DNA of 17,857 nucleotides from Gammaproteobacteria bacterium (GCA_019136395.1 JAGVUH010000516.1:1-17857), one strand, 5' to 3'; positions 1 through 7,924 are shown, numbered from the stretch's first letter. Numbers and translations are program-made. Notes: generated by a model from the sequence alone, not told the origin.

Positions 1-807
1 CGCGGCGCGGCCCTGATCGCCGAGTGCCTGACCTTGCCCGACGAGGCCAGCCTGACCCAGGCGATCACCGGGGTGGTGGACCCCGACGCCCTACACCTGG
101 CCTGGACCGGCTTCCGCCAGGCGCTCGCGGCGCGGCTGCAAGCCGATTGGTGGACGACCTACGAGCAACTCGCGCCCCAGGGGCCTTACCGCTTTGACCC
201 CTCGGAGATGGGCCGCCGTGCCCTGCGCAATCGCTGTCTGGCGTACCTGGCGGAACTGGAGACTGAACCGGCCCGCGCCGCGGCCTGGTCTCAATTCCAG
301 GACGCGGACAACATGACCGACCAGTATGCCGCCCTCGCCGTCCTCACCGATCACGTGGGGCCGCAACGGGAGGCGGCCCTGGCCGCCTTTTACGATCAGT
401 GGCGGGCGGAGACGCTGGTCATCGACAAGTGGTTCGCCGTCCAAGCCGCCAGTCGCTTGCCGGACACCTTGACCCGGGTCGCGGAGCTGACCCGGCACCC
501 CGATTTCGACTATGCCAATCCCAACCGGGCCCTGAGTTTGCTGCGCACCTTCGGCGACAACCTGGTGCGCTTCCATGCGGCGGACGGTGGTGGCTATGAG
601 TTCCTGGGCGAGCAGATTGCCGTCATCGACGGCATCAACAGCACCACTTCCGCCTACCTGGCCCGGACCTTCGATTCCTGGCGGCGCTACGATGCCGGGC
701 GCCAGGCTCATTGCCAGCGGGTGCTGGAGGGCTTGCGGGAGCGGCCGGGCCTGTCCAGGGCCCTGCTGGAGGTGGTGACCAAGCTTTTGGAAGTAAGCCC
801 CGCCTGA
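1..807 (+). CDS. pepN: Aminopeptidase N, C-terminal part (5' truncated by window)
   Basis: The reading frame is open from base 1 to a TGA at 805-807, so about 268 C-terminal residues of a longer protein are present. They match the helical C-terminal domain of PepN, the M1-family zinc aminopeptidase that removes N-terminal residues from peptides in the cytoplasm. Recognisable stretches are AALIAECLTLPDEASL near the start, QYAALAVLTDH, EALAAFYDQWRAETLVIDKWF and NPNRALSLLRTFGDN, and an alpha-helical ARM-like composition throughout. The catalytic HExxH domain lies upstream of the window and cannot be checked. The TTG at 34 is internal, not a start. The gene converges on the response-regulator gene, whose end is about 105 bp away. 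The family call is confident; only integrity of the missing part is unknown. Confidence 0.93.
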   Translation, partial: RGAALIAECLTLPDEASLTQAITGVVDPDALHLAWTGFRQALAARLQADWWTTYEQLAPQGPYRFDPSEMGRRALRNRCLAYLAELETEPARAAAWSQFQDADNMTDQYAALAVLTDHVGPQREAALAAFYDQWRAETLVIDKWFAVQAASRLPDTLTRVAELTRHPDFDYANPNRALSLLRTFGDNLVRFHAADGGGYEFLGEQIAVIDGINSTTSAYLARTFDSWRRYDAGRQAHCQRVLEGLRERPGLSRALLEVVTKLLEVSPA

Positions 808-912
808 GGGGGATGGCTTTTGCCCTCGGCCAACCTCGGCAGCAGCCGGTCACCCCTGATGTTGTTCAGGCCCGCCGGCCAGCCATCGGCCGCTTATGGC
901 ACCCCCTACCCT
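808..912. other. Convergent intergenic gap
   Basis: This gap of about 105 bp lies between the convergent ends of pepN and the response-regulator gene. It contains a short inverted repeat CGGCC/GGCCG (876-880 with 888-892) but no T-run after it on either strand. I therefore see no convincing intrinsic terminator, although a bidirectional one would be expected at this position. Confidence 0.4.
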
Positions 913-1572
913 TCACCGGTGCTTAAGTTGTACCCCAAAGCTAAAGCCGGCGGCGCGCTCGGTCTTGAGGGGCAGTTCCTGACCACTGACCGCCTGCCAG
1001 CGATGGCGCAGCCGGCTGACCATGGTGTTCAGGCGGCGCTCGTCGTAGTCAAACCAATTCTCGCCAAAGGCCTCCACCAGGGCGCGCCGGCTGACGACCT
1101 GGTCGGGCGCGGCGGACAGGCAAGTCAATAGGGTCAGCTCATGGGCATTGAGGTCCAGGCAATGACCCTCCGGATCGCTCAGTTGATGGCGCGCCCGGTC
1201 CAGGCACCAGCCCAGCCCCAAGCGCCGCAACAGGGCATCGACGAAGCCCGCCAGTTCCGGAAAGCGCACGGGCTTGACCAGGTACTGATCGGCGCCGCCA
1301 TAGAGCCCCGCCAGCTTGTCCTCGGCGCCGGCGCGGGCGGTGAGCAGGATGACCCCCACCCGTGGGTGCTCCCAGTGCAGCCGGATCGCCGCCTCGGTGC
1401 CGCTGCCGTCAGGGAGCATGATGTCGAGGATGGCCAGGTCGATGGTCGCCATCAGCGGCCAGAATTCCGCCAGGCACCCGGCCTGGCTGATGGTGTGACC
1501 GCGGTGGGCGAGAAACACCGCCAGTTCCTCGCGCAGGCCGGCCTCGTCTTCAAGCAGGGCGATACGGGCCAT
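913..1572 (-). CDS. OmpR/PhoB-family response regulator, last gene of the pump operon
   Basis: This 219-residue protein has the full two-domain layout. The N-terminal receiver domain (1-115) has acidic residues E8-D9, phosphoacceptor D50 in LAILDIMLPDG, T78 in LLTAR and K100 in YLVKP. The winged-helix DNA-binding domain (about 122-219) includes the NAHELTLLTCL opening, a recognition-helix stretch RRLNTMVSRLRHRW and the wing LKTERAAGFSF. The ATG at 1572 has an excellent Shine-Dalgarno GAGGAGG at 1582-1588, nine bases upstream. The permease stop is 18 bp upstream, so the gene is the distal member of the efflux operon. No histidine kinase is encoded in the operon, so the phosphate donor is unknown. 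Proteins of this family bind head-to-tail direct repeats about 10-11 bp apart, and exactly that kind of repeat occurs upstream of this operon and three other transcription units here. Autoregulation is therefore likely but inferred. Confidence 0.93.
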   Translation of the reverse strand: MARIALLEDEAGLREELAVFLAHRGHTISQAGCLAEFWPLMATIDLAILDIMLPDGSGTEAAIRLHWEHPRVGVILLTARAGAEDKLAGLYGGADQYLVKPVRFPELAGFVDALLRRLGLGWCLDRARHQLSDPEGHCLDLNAHELTLLTCLSAAPDQVVSRRALVEAFGENWFDYDERRLNTMVSRLRHRWQAVSGQELPLKTERAAGFSFGVQLKHR

Positions 1573-1590
1573 GAGTTCGTTCCTCCTCGT

Positions 1591-2799
1591 TCAATCCGCC
1601 CGCAGGGCCTGAATCGGGTCCAGCCGCGCTGCCTGGCGGGCGGGGTAGAAGCCGAAAAAGATGCCCACGGCACTGGCCACGCCCACGCCAAGCAGGATGG
1701 CATCCGGGGACAGCAGAAACGCCCACTGGGCGAGGTAGGCCGTCACCCAACTCGCCCCCACCCCCAACAGGATGCCGAACAGGCCGCCGATCAGGGACAG
1801 GATCACCGACTCGACCAGAAATTGCTGTTGGATGTCCCCTTGCCTGGCCCCCAGGGCGCGGCGCACGCCGATCTCCCGGCGGCGCTCGGTCACCGACACC
1901 AGCATGACGTTCATCACCCCGATACCGCCGACGATGAGGGAGATGCTGCCGATAGCCCCGGCGAGCAGGGTGAACATGCGCATCTGCTTCTCCATCTGGG
2001 CGATGATCTCCTCCGGGCTGCGCGCCCGCACCGGCTGGCGCCGCGCCTGGAAGTAGGCCTTCACCTGGGCCATGGCCTCGGCGTTGGTGTGGCCCGGTTT
2101 CACCCGCGCCAGGATCGTGCCGATCTCCGGCTGCTTTTGCAGCCGCGTCGCCTGCGGCAGGGGGATCAGCACGGACTGGTCTGGCTCCAGGGAGGCGAGG
2201 CTGTTGTAGCTGGCGGGGGCCAGCACGCCGATGACGGTATACAGGCCGTCGCCGACCCGCACCGGGGCGCCGAGGGGCTCCGTCACCCCCCGCGCCGCCA
2301 GTTGCCGGGCCAGATCGGCGCCGATGACCGCGTAACGGTTCCCCTCATCCAGGTCGCTCAGAAAGCGTCCTTGGGTGACCCGCAGCCGGGCCAGGGTCGG
2401 AAAGGCCTCGGTCACCCCCACCAGGCTGGCCCGTTCCAGGGGCTTGCCGCCCTGGCTGACGGTCTGGGACAGGGCGCTGATGCTGGGGGCGATGGCGACC
2501 AGGGCCGGCGCCGCCGCCAGCAGCCCGTTCAGGTCGGCGGGCTGGAGACCGCGCGGCGGGGCGCCCCCGCGGCCCCCGCCGCGGCCACCCCCACCGCTGA
2601 AGTCCTTGGTGATGGTGAAGAGGTCGGTACCCATCTCCTTGAACTGGCGCAGGGCCTCCTCCTTGACGATGGCGCTGACGCTGACCATGGCGATCACCGA
2701 ACCGATGCCGATGACGATGCCGATCAGGGCCAACAGGCTGCGCTGCTTGGCGGCGGCCAGGCTGGTGACGGCCTCGCTAAGGATGGCGGCGTGAATCAT
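1591..2799 (-). CDS. MacB-type ABC transporter permease (FtsX/MacB core domain)
   Basis: This 402-residue inner-membrane protein has the MacB/FtsX topology: one N-terminal transmembrane helix (about 21-42), a large periplasmic domain (about 43-274), then three C-terminal helices (about 275-300, 330-352, 366-386). The cytoplasmic motif VTERRREIGVRRALGA (303-318) is the conserved coupling region of MacB permeases, and the end ARLDPIQALR is typical. The ATPase is a separate protein, unlike E. coli MacB where the two are fused. I chose ATG 2799 because it overlaps the ATPase stop (ATGA, 2796-2799), which suggests translational coupling; an upstream in-frame start at 2841 would lie inside the ATPase. 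A Gly/Arg-rich stretch at residues 69-84, just after the first helix, is unusual. With the neighbouring ATPase, adaptor and outer-membrane protein it should form a mechanotransmission-type tripartite pump. The substrate is not evident. Confidence 0.93.
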   Translation of the reverse strand: MIHAAILSEAVTSLAAAKQRSLLALIGIVIGIGSVIAMVSVSAIVKEEALRQFKEMGTDLFTITKDFSGGGGRGGGRGGAPPRGLQPADLNGLLAAAPALVAIAPSISALSQTVSQGGKPLERASLVGVTEAFPTLARLRVTQGRFLSDLDEGNRYAVIGADLARQLAARGVTEPLGAPVRVGDGLYTVIGVLAPASYNSLASLEPDQSVLIPLPQATRLQKQPEIGTILARVKPGHTNAEAMAQVKAYFQARRQPVRARSPEEIIAQMEKQMRMFTLLAGAIGSISLIVGGIGVMNVMLVSVTERRREIGVRRALGARQGDIQQQFLVESVILSLIGGLFGILLGVGASWVTAYLAQWAFLLSPDAILLGVGVASAVGIFFGFYPARQAARLDPIQALRAD

Positions 2800-3461
2800 G
2801 GCACCAGCAGCCCGTCGCGCATGGTGACGACCCGGTCGCATTGGCGAGCGATGCCGGGGTCGTGGGTGATGATCACCACGGTGATGCGGTCATCGCGATT
2901 GAGTTGGCGGAAGAGGGTCATGATCTCCTGGCCGACGCGGGTGTCGAGGGCGCCGGTGGGCTCGTCGGCGAGGATCAGGGTTGGCTGGCCTACCAGGGCG
3001 CGGGCGATGGCCACCCGCTGCTGCTGGCCTCCGGACAGCTCGGGGGGCTTGTGGTGGGCGCGCTCGGCCATGCCCACCCGCTCCAGCATGGCCAGGCCCC
3101 GCTTTTCGGCATCCGGGGTAGGCTCGGGCCGGTACACCAGTGGCAGCAGGACGTTGGCCAGGGCGCTCAGGCGCGACAGCAACTGATATTGCTGAAAGAC
3201 GAAGCCGATGCGCCGGTTGCGAATCAGGGACAGGCGATCGTCATCGGCATATTCCACCCGGCTGCCATCCAGGTGGTATTCGCCGCTGCTCGGCCGGTCC
3301 AGGAGGCCGATGATATTCATCAGGGTCGATTTACCGCAGCCGGAGGTGCCGGTGATGGATACCAGCTCCCCGGGCTCAATGGTCAGGCTGATGCCCTTGA
3401 GGACCTCCACCGCGGTGGGGCCGACGCGGTAAACCTTGTGGATGTCGCGCAAGTCCAGCAT
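2796..3461 (-). CDS. ABC transporter ATP-binding protein (MacB/LolD type)
   Basis: This 221-residue ATPase of the MacB/LolD/FtsE class hydrolyses ATP to drive the adjacent permease. All motifs are present: Walker A GTSGCGKST (38-46), Q-loop around Q90, signature LSGGQQQR (142-149), Walker B LILADEP (162-168), D-loop GALD (170-173) and switch histidine H200. The length is that of a stand-alone nucleotide-binding subunit. ATG 3461 follows the adaptor stop by 3 bp, and the stop overlaps the permease start by 4 bp, so adaptor, ATPase and permease are translated as a coupled block. The combination with an HlyD-type adaptor and a TolC-like protein favours a MacAB-like efflux or export pump over lipoprotein release. 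Confidence 0.95.
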   Translation of the reverse strand: MLDLRDIHKVYRVGPTAVEVLKGISLTIEPGELVSITGTSGCGKSTLMNIIGLLDRPSSGEYHLDGSRVEYADDDRLSLIRNRRIGFVFQQYQLLSRLSALANVLLPLVYRPEPTPDAEKRGLAMLERVGMAERAHHKPPELSGGQQQRVAIARALVGQPTLILADEPTGALDTRVGQEIMTLFRQLNRDDRITVVIITHDPGIARQCDRVVTMRDGLLVP

Positions 3462-3464
3462 GGC

Positions 3465-5288
3465 TCAGCCGCCTGCGGGGGTGCGGGGCGGCGCCACCGC
3501 CTCGATGAGGTCCCCCGCCGCCAGCCCGCTCAGGATCTCAACCTCGTTCTGGGTGGTGAAGCCGGTCTGGACTGCCACCGCCTCGACGGCGGCCCCGGGC
3601 GCCGGGCGGCGATAGACGAAGCGCTTGCCACCCTCGGCGCGGACCGCCGCCAGGGGTACCAGCAGGGCCGCGGGATTGTCGTGGATGAGGATCTCGACGT
3701 TGGCCGACATGCCCACCAGGATACGCTCACGCAGGTCGTCGGGGATGGTCTCGACCGCGACCCGGGCGGTAAAGGCCGGGGCCCCCTGGTTCTGCTCCTC
3801 GGCGTGGGGCGCGATGGCCAGCACCTCACCCACCAGTTGGATACCGGGGAAGGCGTCCAGGGTGATGCGCGCCCCCTGACCGGGCTGGACACGGGTGACG
3901 TCGATCTCATCGAGCTTGACGTCGAAGGCCAGGCCCGTGAGATCGCCAATGGCCAGCAGGACCTGGTCTTTCTGGTAGGTGGCCCCTTCCTCCAGGGCCT
4001 TGCCACTGTCCTGGCCCTCCTTGCCGCCGCTGGGCGGTTTCATCACCAGCCCCGCCACCGGGGCCTTGACCTGGGCGTTGGCCAGTTCCTCTTCCGCCAG
4101 GCGCGCCTTGGTCTCGGCATTTTCCAGTTCCATGCGCGCCACCTCCAGGTTCTCGGCGTCGCCCTTCTTCACGACCGCCGCCAGCTCTTCCTCGGCATTG
4201 GTGAAGTCCAGTTCCTGATTGGCCAGTTGCTGCCGGGCCTGATCGTGCTCGGTGGCGGGGATGATGCCCTTGTCCAGCAGGCGCTGGGTTTCGGCGAAGG
4301 TCTCCCGTTGTTTTTCCAGGCTCATCCGCGCGCGGATCAGGGAGCGATTGGCCCGGGCCACCTCGCTGCCCGCCTCCCAGTTCGCGACTTCCAGGTAATG
4401 GGTATGGGCCTTGATGGCGGCGGCCTTGGCCTCGCGGTACTTGATGGCGGCCTCGCTGTCGTCCATGGTCAGCAACACCTGGCCCGCGCCGACCCGGTCG
4501 CCATAGTGGACCTGCAGCTGGCCGAGCTTGCCGCCAAAGGGCGCGCCGAGATTGATCTGATGCAACGGCAGGACCTTGCCGCTCAGGGCTAGGCCCTGGC
4601 TATGGTGCCGGGGGCTCAGGGTGAGGGTGGTGGCCCCTGGCGCGCCGCCACTGGCCGCCTGGTCGCCCGGCGGCGGCGCTAGCGGACCGGGGGTGGAGCC
4701 CTGCCAGGCATAGAGGCCGACGCCGAGGAAGAGCAGGATGGTGAAGGCGGTAGCGGTGACGCGGATGACCTGGACCTTTTTCAGGGCCTGGCCCAGTTGC
4801 TGGTTGCGCTCCTCGGTCTGGCGGTAGGCGGCGAGCAACTCCTCATGCTTGAGGCGCAATTCCGACGTCAGGCGCTCCTCCGCCTCCCGCGCCGCCAACA
4901 GGGCGGTGATGTCGGTGAAGACGGCGATGACGCCGATCCGCCGTCCCTCGGCGCTGGTCAGAAAGCTGGTGGTCAGGTCCAGGGTAAGCTGCCGCTCGCC
5001 CTGGCGAAAAGGCACCACCCGGTCGTGAGTCACCTGGGCGTCATAGACGGCATCGAGGATGGTCTGGTTGAAGGCGTCGTTGTCCTGGGCCAGGAAGGTC
5101 TCGGCGAAGGTGCCGGCCAGGGTCGCCTCCCGGTCGAGGCCGAGCATGGCGGCGGCGGCGGCGTTGAACTCGAGGATGCGCCCGGACAGGTCGATGACCA
5201 GGACGCCATCCGCCATGTTGGCGAGGATGCGCCCGGTGACCGCCTGGTGCGGGGGCGCGGCGCCCGGATGGGGTTCAGCGTTCGACAA
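3465..5288 (-). CDS. PAS domain fused to HlyD/MacA-type periplasmic adaptor
   Basis: This 607-residue fusion has an unusual layout. Residues about 20-130 form a PAS domain (ADGVLVIDLSGRILEFNAAA through IGVIAVFTDITAL). Residues 131-172 are a heptad-like charged segment that looks like a coiled coil. Residues 176-195 are a hydrophobic transmembrane helix. After a Pro/Gly linker, 220-607 is a membrane fusion protein: lipoyl half-motifs (GAPFGGKLGQLQVHYGDRV and NAQVKAPVAGLVMKP), a long alpha-hairpin (about 281-403) and beta-barrel/membrane-proximal domains. PAS is predicted cytoplasmic and the adaptor periplasmic, linking TolC-like protein and permease. The start is taken as TTG 5288, preceded by GGGGGGTGA and overlapping the outer-membrane gene's end by 14 bp. 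The next ATG (residue 25) would cut into PAS. No LOV-type cysteine motif is seen and the ligand is unknown. Ordinary MacA-type adaptors have only a short cytoplasmic N-terminus. Confidence 0.9.
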   Translation of the reverse strand: MSNAEPHPGAAPPHQAVTGRILANMADGVLVIDLSGRILEFNAAAAAMLGLDREATLAGTFAETFLAQDNDAFNQTILDAVYDAQVTHDRVVPFRQGERQLTLDLTTSFLTSAEGRRIGVIAVFTDITALLAAREAEERLTSELRLKHEELLAAYRQTEERNQQLGQALKKVQVIRVTATAFTILLFLGVGLYAWQGSTPGPLAPPPGDQAASGGAPGATTLTLSPRHHSQGLALSGKVLPLHQINLGAPFGGKLGQLQVHYGDRVGAGQVLLTMDDSEAAIKYREAKAAAIKAHTHYLEVANWEAGSEVARANRSLIRARMSLEKQRETFAETQRLLDKGIIPATEHDQARQQLANQELDFTNAEEELAAVVKKGDAENLEVARMELENAETKARLAEEELANAQVKAPVAGLVMKPPSGGKEGQDSGKALEEGATYQKDQVLLAIGDLTGLAFDVKLDEIDVTRVQPGQGARITLDAFPGIQLVGEVLAIAPHAEEQNQGAPAFTARVAVETIPDDLRERILVGMSANVEILIHDNPAALLVPLAAVRAEGGKRFVYRRPAPGAAVEAVAVQTGFTTQNEVEILSGLAAGDLIEAVAPPRTPAGG

Positions 5289-7071
5289 GGGTCACCCCCC
5301 AGCGGTCGAGGACGATGCCCAGGGTGTTTTCCAGGGCCGTCAAGTCGTTGAGATAACTGATGATGGCGTTGACCTCGGCGTTCTGGGCGTTGACCAGGGC
5401 GTTCTGGTAACTCAGCAACTCGAAGTTGGAGGTGCGGCCGGCCTTGAGCTTCTCGGTCTGCACCTCGACGTTTTTCTGCGCCAGCTCCCGCGCTTGGGTG
5501 TTGAGCTCGATCTGCCGGCGGCTGATCTCGGCCTTGCGCAGGGCGTTGATCACTTCAACCTCGATGTCCAGGCGCTGCTGGGCCAGGTCGTTCTCGAACT
5601 TGTCGAGATTGATGCGCGCGGCGACGGCGCCCTGTTGGATCGCCGGATCGTTCAAGGGGATGGTGAGCATCAAACCGACGCTCCAGTTGTCCTGGGGGCC
5701 CTGGCTGTCCAGTTGACCCAGCCCCTCGGTCTGGTTGTAGGAGCCGGTGAGGTCCAGAGACCAGAGGGTACTGTTCTCGGCGACCAGGAGGTTGAGCTTG
5801 GCGATTTCGTAACTCAGCAAGGCGCTGAGGTAGTCGGGGCGGTTCTCGAAGGCCAGGCGCAGGGCCTCCTGGCGATCCTGGGGCACGGGGGGGATTGTCG
5901 TCTCGGCCAGCGCTCGGGGCTGGCTGGCGGGGTCGAGGTCAAGGAGTCTGATCAGGGTGAGGCGGGCGGCATCCAGGCTGTTTTGCGACTGCAAGAGGCT
6001 GACCTCGCGGCTGGCGACGTCGGCCTCGGTCTGGTAGATATCGACGGCGGCCATGCGCCCGGCGGCGATGCGTTCCTGGTTGATGGCCAGGGTCTGGCGG
6101 CTGCGCTCCAGGGATTGCTCGCTGATGGCCAGGGACTCGTTGCTCTGCACCAAGCTACGGAAGGCACTGATGGTCAAGACGACGGTGCTCATCAGGGTCT
6201 GCTTGAGGCGCAGGATATTGGCCTGCTCATTGAATTGGGCCATGCGCACCGAGGCGGTGTTGACGTCGCGGCCGGAGCCCTTCAGCAGGGGTTGGGTGAA
6301 GTTGACCGTCCAGCCACGGGCACTGCCCCAGTTGCCGAGGGTGAAGAGGGCCTGGCTGGTGCCCAGGAAGGTGATGCGGGCGCCGGTGGGCAGGAGTTGG
6401 GTCGCGGTGCCGGCAATGTTGCCAGTGCGTTGGCCATCCTGGCGATTGCCACCCTGGGCACCGACCTCGGTGGTGAGGAGGAACTTGGGGGAGAACTTGC
6501 TCTCGGCGACGTAGAGGTCGTACTTCTGCACCACACGATCGAGGTAGGCGTTCTTGACCCGGGTATTGTCGACCACGGCGATGCGGATGGCCGCTTCCAG
6601 GGTCAGGTCTTGGGGAGCGGGCGTGGCGGCGGCGGTTGGCTTGGCCCCGGACGGAGCGGCCTGGGTGGCCGTGGCGGGCTGGTTCTTGGCGGGCTTGGCC
6701 TGGGCCGGCTTAGCCTGGGCCGGAATATCGTTGGCAGCCTTGCCTTGCGTATGCTTGGCGTTGGCAGGCTTGCCTTGGGTAGGTTTGCCGTTGGCCGCCT
6801 TGCCTTGGGTAGGTTTGCCGATGCCAGGCTTGCCCTTGTCCGCCGGGCTGGATACCACCGCGCTGGGGGTAGCCAAGCCCATGGCGGACCGGTTCTCGTC
6901 AGGCAGGCGCGCGGCGGCGGCGCCGCTGGCGGATGGGGGCGCGGCCGGCGGCTGAGCGAGCCGCGGGGGCACGCCAGGTTCCTCGCCCTGATCGGCGCCA
7001 TGAGCCAGGGGTAAGGGCGCGCTGAGTAGCACGCTTAGTACGGAGAGGAGCCTAAGGCCCCGCCAAATCAA
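5275..7071 (-). CDS. TolC-family outer-membrane efflux protein with repetitive N-terminal extension
   Basis: This protein of about 598 residues forms the outer-membrane channel of the tripartite pump. A Sec signal peptide (1-25, ending AHG before AD) is followed by an unusual low-complexity, Lys/Ala/Pro/Gln-rich extension (26-153), then the outer membrane efflux region (about 154-598) with two OEP repeats. Recognisable pieces include LTLEAAIRIAV, SVRMAQFNEQANILRLKQTL, ENRPDYLSALLSYEIAKLNL, WSVGLMLTIPL and NFELLSYQNALVNAQN. Typical TolC homologs are about 430-500 residues and lack the extension. The start is TTG 7071; upstream the frame has no ATG before an in-frame stop at 7107-7105. It is the first gene of the operon, about 120 nt downstream of the start site predicted from the regulated promoter at 7199-7242. 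Its stop overlaps the adaptor start. Confidence 0.92.
   Translation of the reverse strand: MIWRGLRLLSVLSVLLSAPLPLAHGADQGEEPGVPPRLAQPPAAPPSASGAAAARLPDENRSAMGLATPSAVVSSPADKGKPGIGKPTQGKAANGKPTQGKPANAKHTQGKAANDIPAQAKPAQAKPAKNQPATATQAAPSGAKPTAAATPAPQDLTLEAAIRIAVVDNTRVKNAYLDRVVQKYDLYVAESKFSPKFLLTTEVGAQGGNRQDGQRTGNIAGTATQLLPTGARITFLGTSQALFTLGNWGSARGWTVNFTQPLLKGSGRDVNTASVRMAQFNEQANILRLKQTLMSTVVLTISAFRSLVQSNESLAISEQSLERSRQTLAINQERIAAGRMAAVDIYQTEADVASREVSLLQSQNSLDAARLTLIRLLDLDPASQPRALAETTIPPVPQDRQEALRLAFENRPDYLSALLSYEIAKLNLLVAENSTLWSLDLTGSYNQTEGLGQLDSQGPQDNWSVGLMLTIPLNDPAIQQGAVAARINLDKFENDLAQQRLDIEVEVINALRKAEISRRQIELNTQARELAQKNVEVQTEKLKAGRTSNFELLSYQNALVNAQNAEVNAIISYLNDLTALENTLGIVLDRWGVTLVER
6693..6722 (-). 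repeat. 15-bp tandem duplication in the same linker
   Basis: Two adjacent 15-bp units (6693-6707 and 6708-6722) differ at one base and encode the AQAKP repeat at about residues 118-127 of the outer-membrane protein. They continue the basic low-complexity linker encoded by the 30-bp repeat next to them. Confidence 0.75.
6731..6835 (-). repeat. 30-bp tandem repeat coding for a 10-residue repeat
   Basis: Three full 30-bp units (6731-6760, 6761-6790, 6791-6820) and half of a fourth (6821-6835) lie in the tolC-like gene. They encode decapeptides of the type KAANGKPTQG (residues about 79-115). The multiple of three preserves the frame, so copy number could vary without disrupting the gene. Confidence 0.85.
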
Positions 7072-7198
7072 CCCGACTTTGATAGAAGCAACCTCAGGAA
7101 GGCATCACCTTAAGCGACAGAAAGGGCCTACCCAGGGCGCCGGTGGACCACGGCGGAGGGGGGGGTGGTCGCCTGGCCAATCCGGGCGGAAACGGTTC

Positions 7199-7242
7199 AT
7201 GCTAAGCGATACGCGACCGTCGGAACCTTACCGAATATTACC
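7199..7242 (-). promoter_or_regulatory. Regulated promoter of the pump operon (element copy 1)
   Basis: On the minus strand the 19-nt box GGTAATATTCGGTAAGGTT (7242-7224) is a direct repeat of GGTAAnnTT with a 10-bp period. After exactly 19 nt comes TAGCAT (7204-7199), a -10-like hexamer. The predicted transcription start is near 7192, about 120 nt before the TTG start of the outer-membrane gene. There is no good -35 hexamer, so activation by a factor bound to the repeat is likely. The operon's own OmpR-family regulator is the obvious candidate. Confidence 0.75.
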
Positions 7243-7244
7243 GG

Positions 7245-7460
7245 ACTTGTTGCGTTTAAGGGACAGCGAATCTGACTCAGACGTGGCGGGATGCCGCATA
7301 TGCTCGCTCAGCACCCGCGTCTAATCCCGGCCCCGGGCATTGCTCCATCACCCGGTATCAGGTAGCAGCCCCCAATGGTAAGCAAGCGGACGCCCATCAC
7401 GGCTTCGCTGAGCAATCATTAGCGGCCTATGTCGACGATCCGTGGTGTATATCCAAAGCA
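7245..7460. other. Non-coding stretch beside promoter copy 1
   Basis: The whole gap between the pump operon and the first small secreted gene is 7072-7460. It holds the promoter at 7199-7242 and the leader of the pump operon (7072-7192). In the remaining 216 bp I see no gene with credible codon use. A GC-rich near-palindrome CCCGGCCCCGGG lies at about 7326-7337, but its loop is too small for a terminator and no T-run follows. Confidence 0.4.
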
Positions 7461-7853
7461 TCACTCCCTACAGAATGAATACTGTTCAGTACTGCCTTTT
7501 GGCATATCGCATATCTTCATGTTGAAATTACCGCAGGCAACTGCCGCCCAGCATACTCCCCATTCAGGTCCGTACCAGGTACCATACATATCGGTCCCCA
7601 TCACATTCACATGTACATCAGGAGATGCCACTCCTCGCGGACAATCAGCCCCCGTATCAAATGTGTGTGTGGTGTACGGCTCCATCGACACCTTTATGTT
7701 GGGATTCGTTACCGCAAGGATGCACAGGCCATAATAAACTTGGACATTGAGCCTTACTCCCAATGTATTTGTCACCGTTACCTGCCAGGCATTGGCATTT
7801 AGCGGCGCATGGAGCAGTAGGGTGAACAATACGGTAGTCAGTAGCGGTTTCAT
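7461..7853 (-). CDS. Small Sec-exported protein, paralog of the 8393-8800 product
   Basis: This 130-residue protein has a clear signal peptide (1-22, MKPLLTTVLF... ending ANA before W). The mature part of about 108 residues starts with a beta-strand-rich segment (WQVTVTNTLGVRLNVQVYYG) and carries six cysteines (44, 71, 101, 107, 115, 128). Its C-terminal half is closely related to the 8393-8800 protein: GTDMYGTWY (86-94), then CGNFNMKICDMPKGS and YSFC, with cysteine spacing 107-115-128 identical to 112-120-133 in the paralog. ATG 7853 is preceded by AAAAGG. It is the last of three same-strand small genes probably read from the promoter at 8929-8972. I do not recognise the family and assign no function. 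Its base composition is AT-richer than the neighbours. Confidence 0.82.
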   Translation of the reverse strand: MKPLLTTVLFTLLLHAPLNANAWQVTVTNTLGVRLNVQVYYGLCILAVTNPNIKVSMEPYTTHTFDTGADCPRGVASPDVHVNVMGTDMYGTWYGPEWGVCWAAVACGNFNMKICDMPKGSTEQYSFCRE

Positions 7854-7924
7854 GATCGCCTTTTGTTGTTAACGGAGGATGATAGTTACACAAACAAAAA
7901 GAACGGGCATGGACATTGCCGCGC

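Noticed and set aside
1141..4592. Long plus-strand open frames (681 and 583 codons) opposite the pump operon
   Set aside because: They mirror the permease, ATPase and adaptor genes, are rich in His/Gln/Gly/Asp, have no recognisable domains and no ribosome-binding sites.
4930..5231. PAS domain of the adaptor as a LOV photosensor
   Set aside because: No cysteine in a NCRFLQ-type motif; the region has no conserved flavin-binding cysteine at all.
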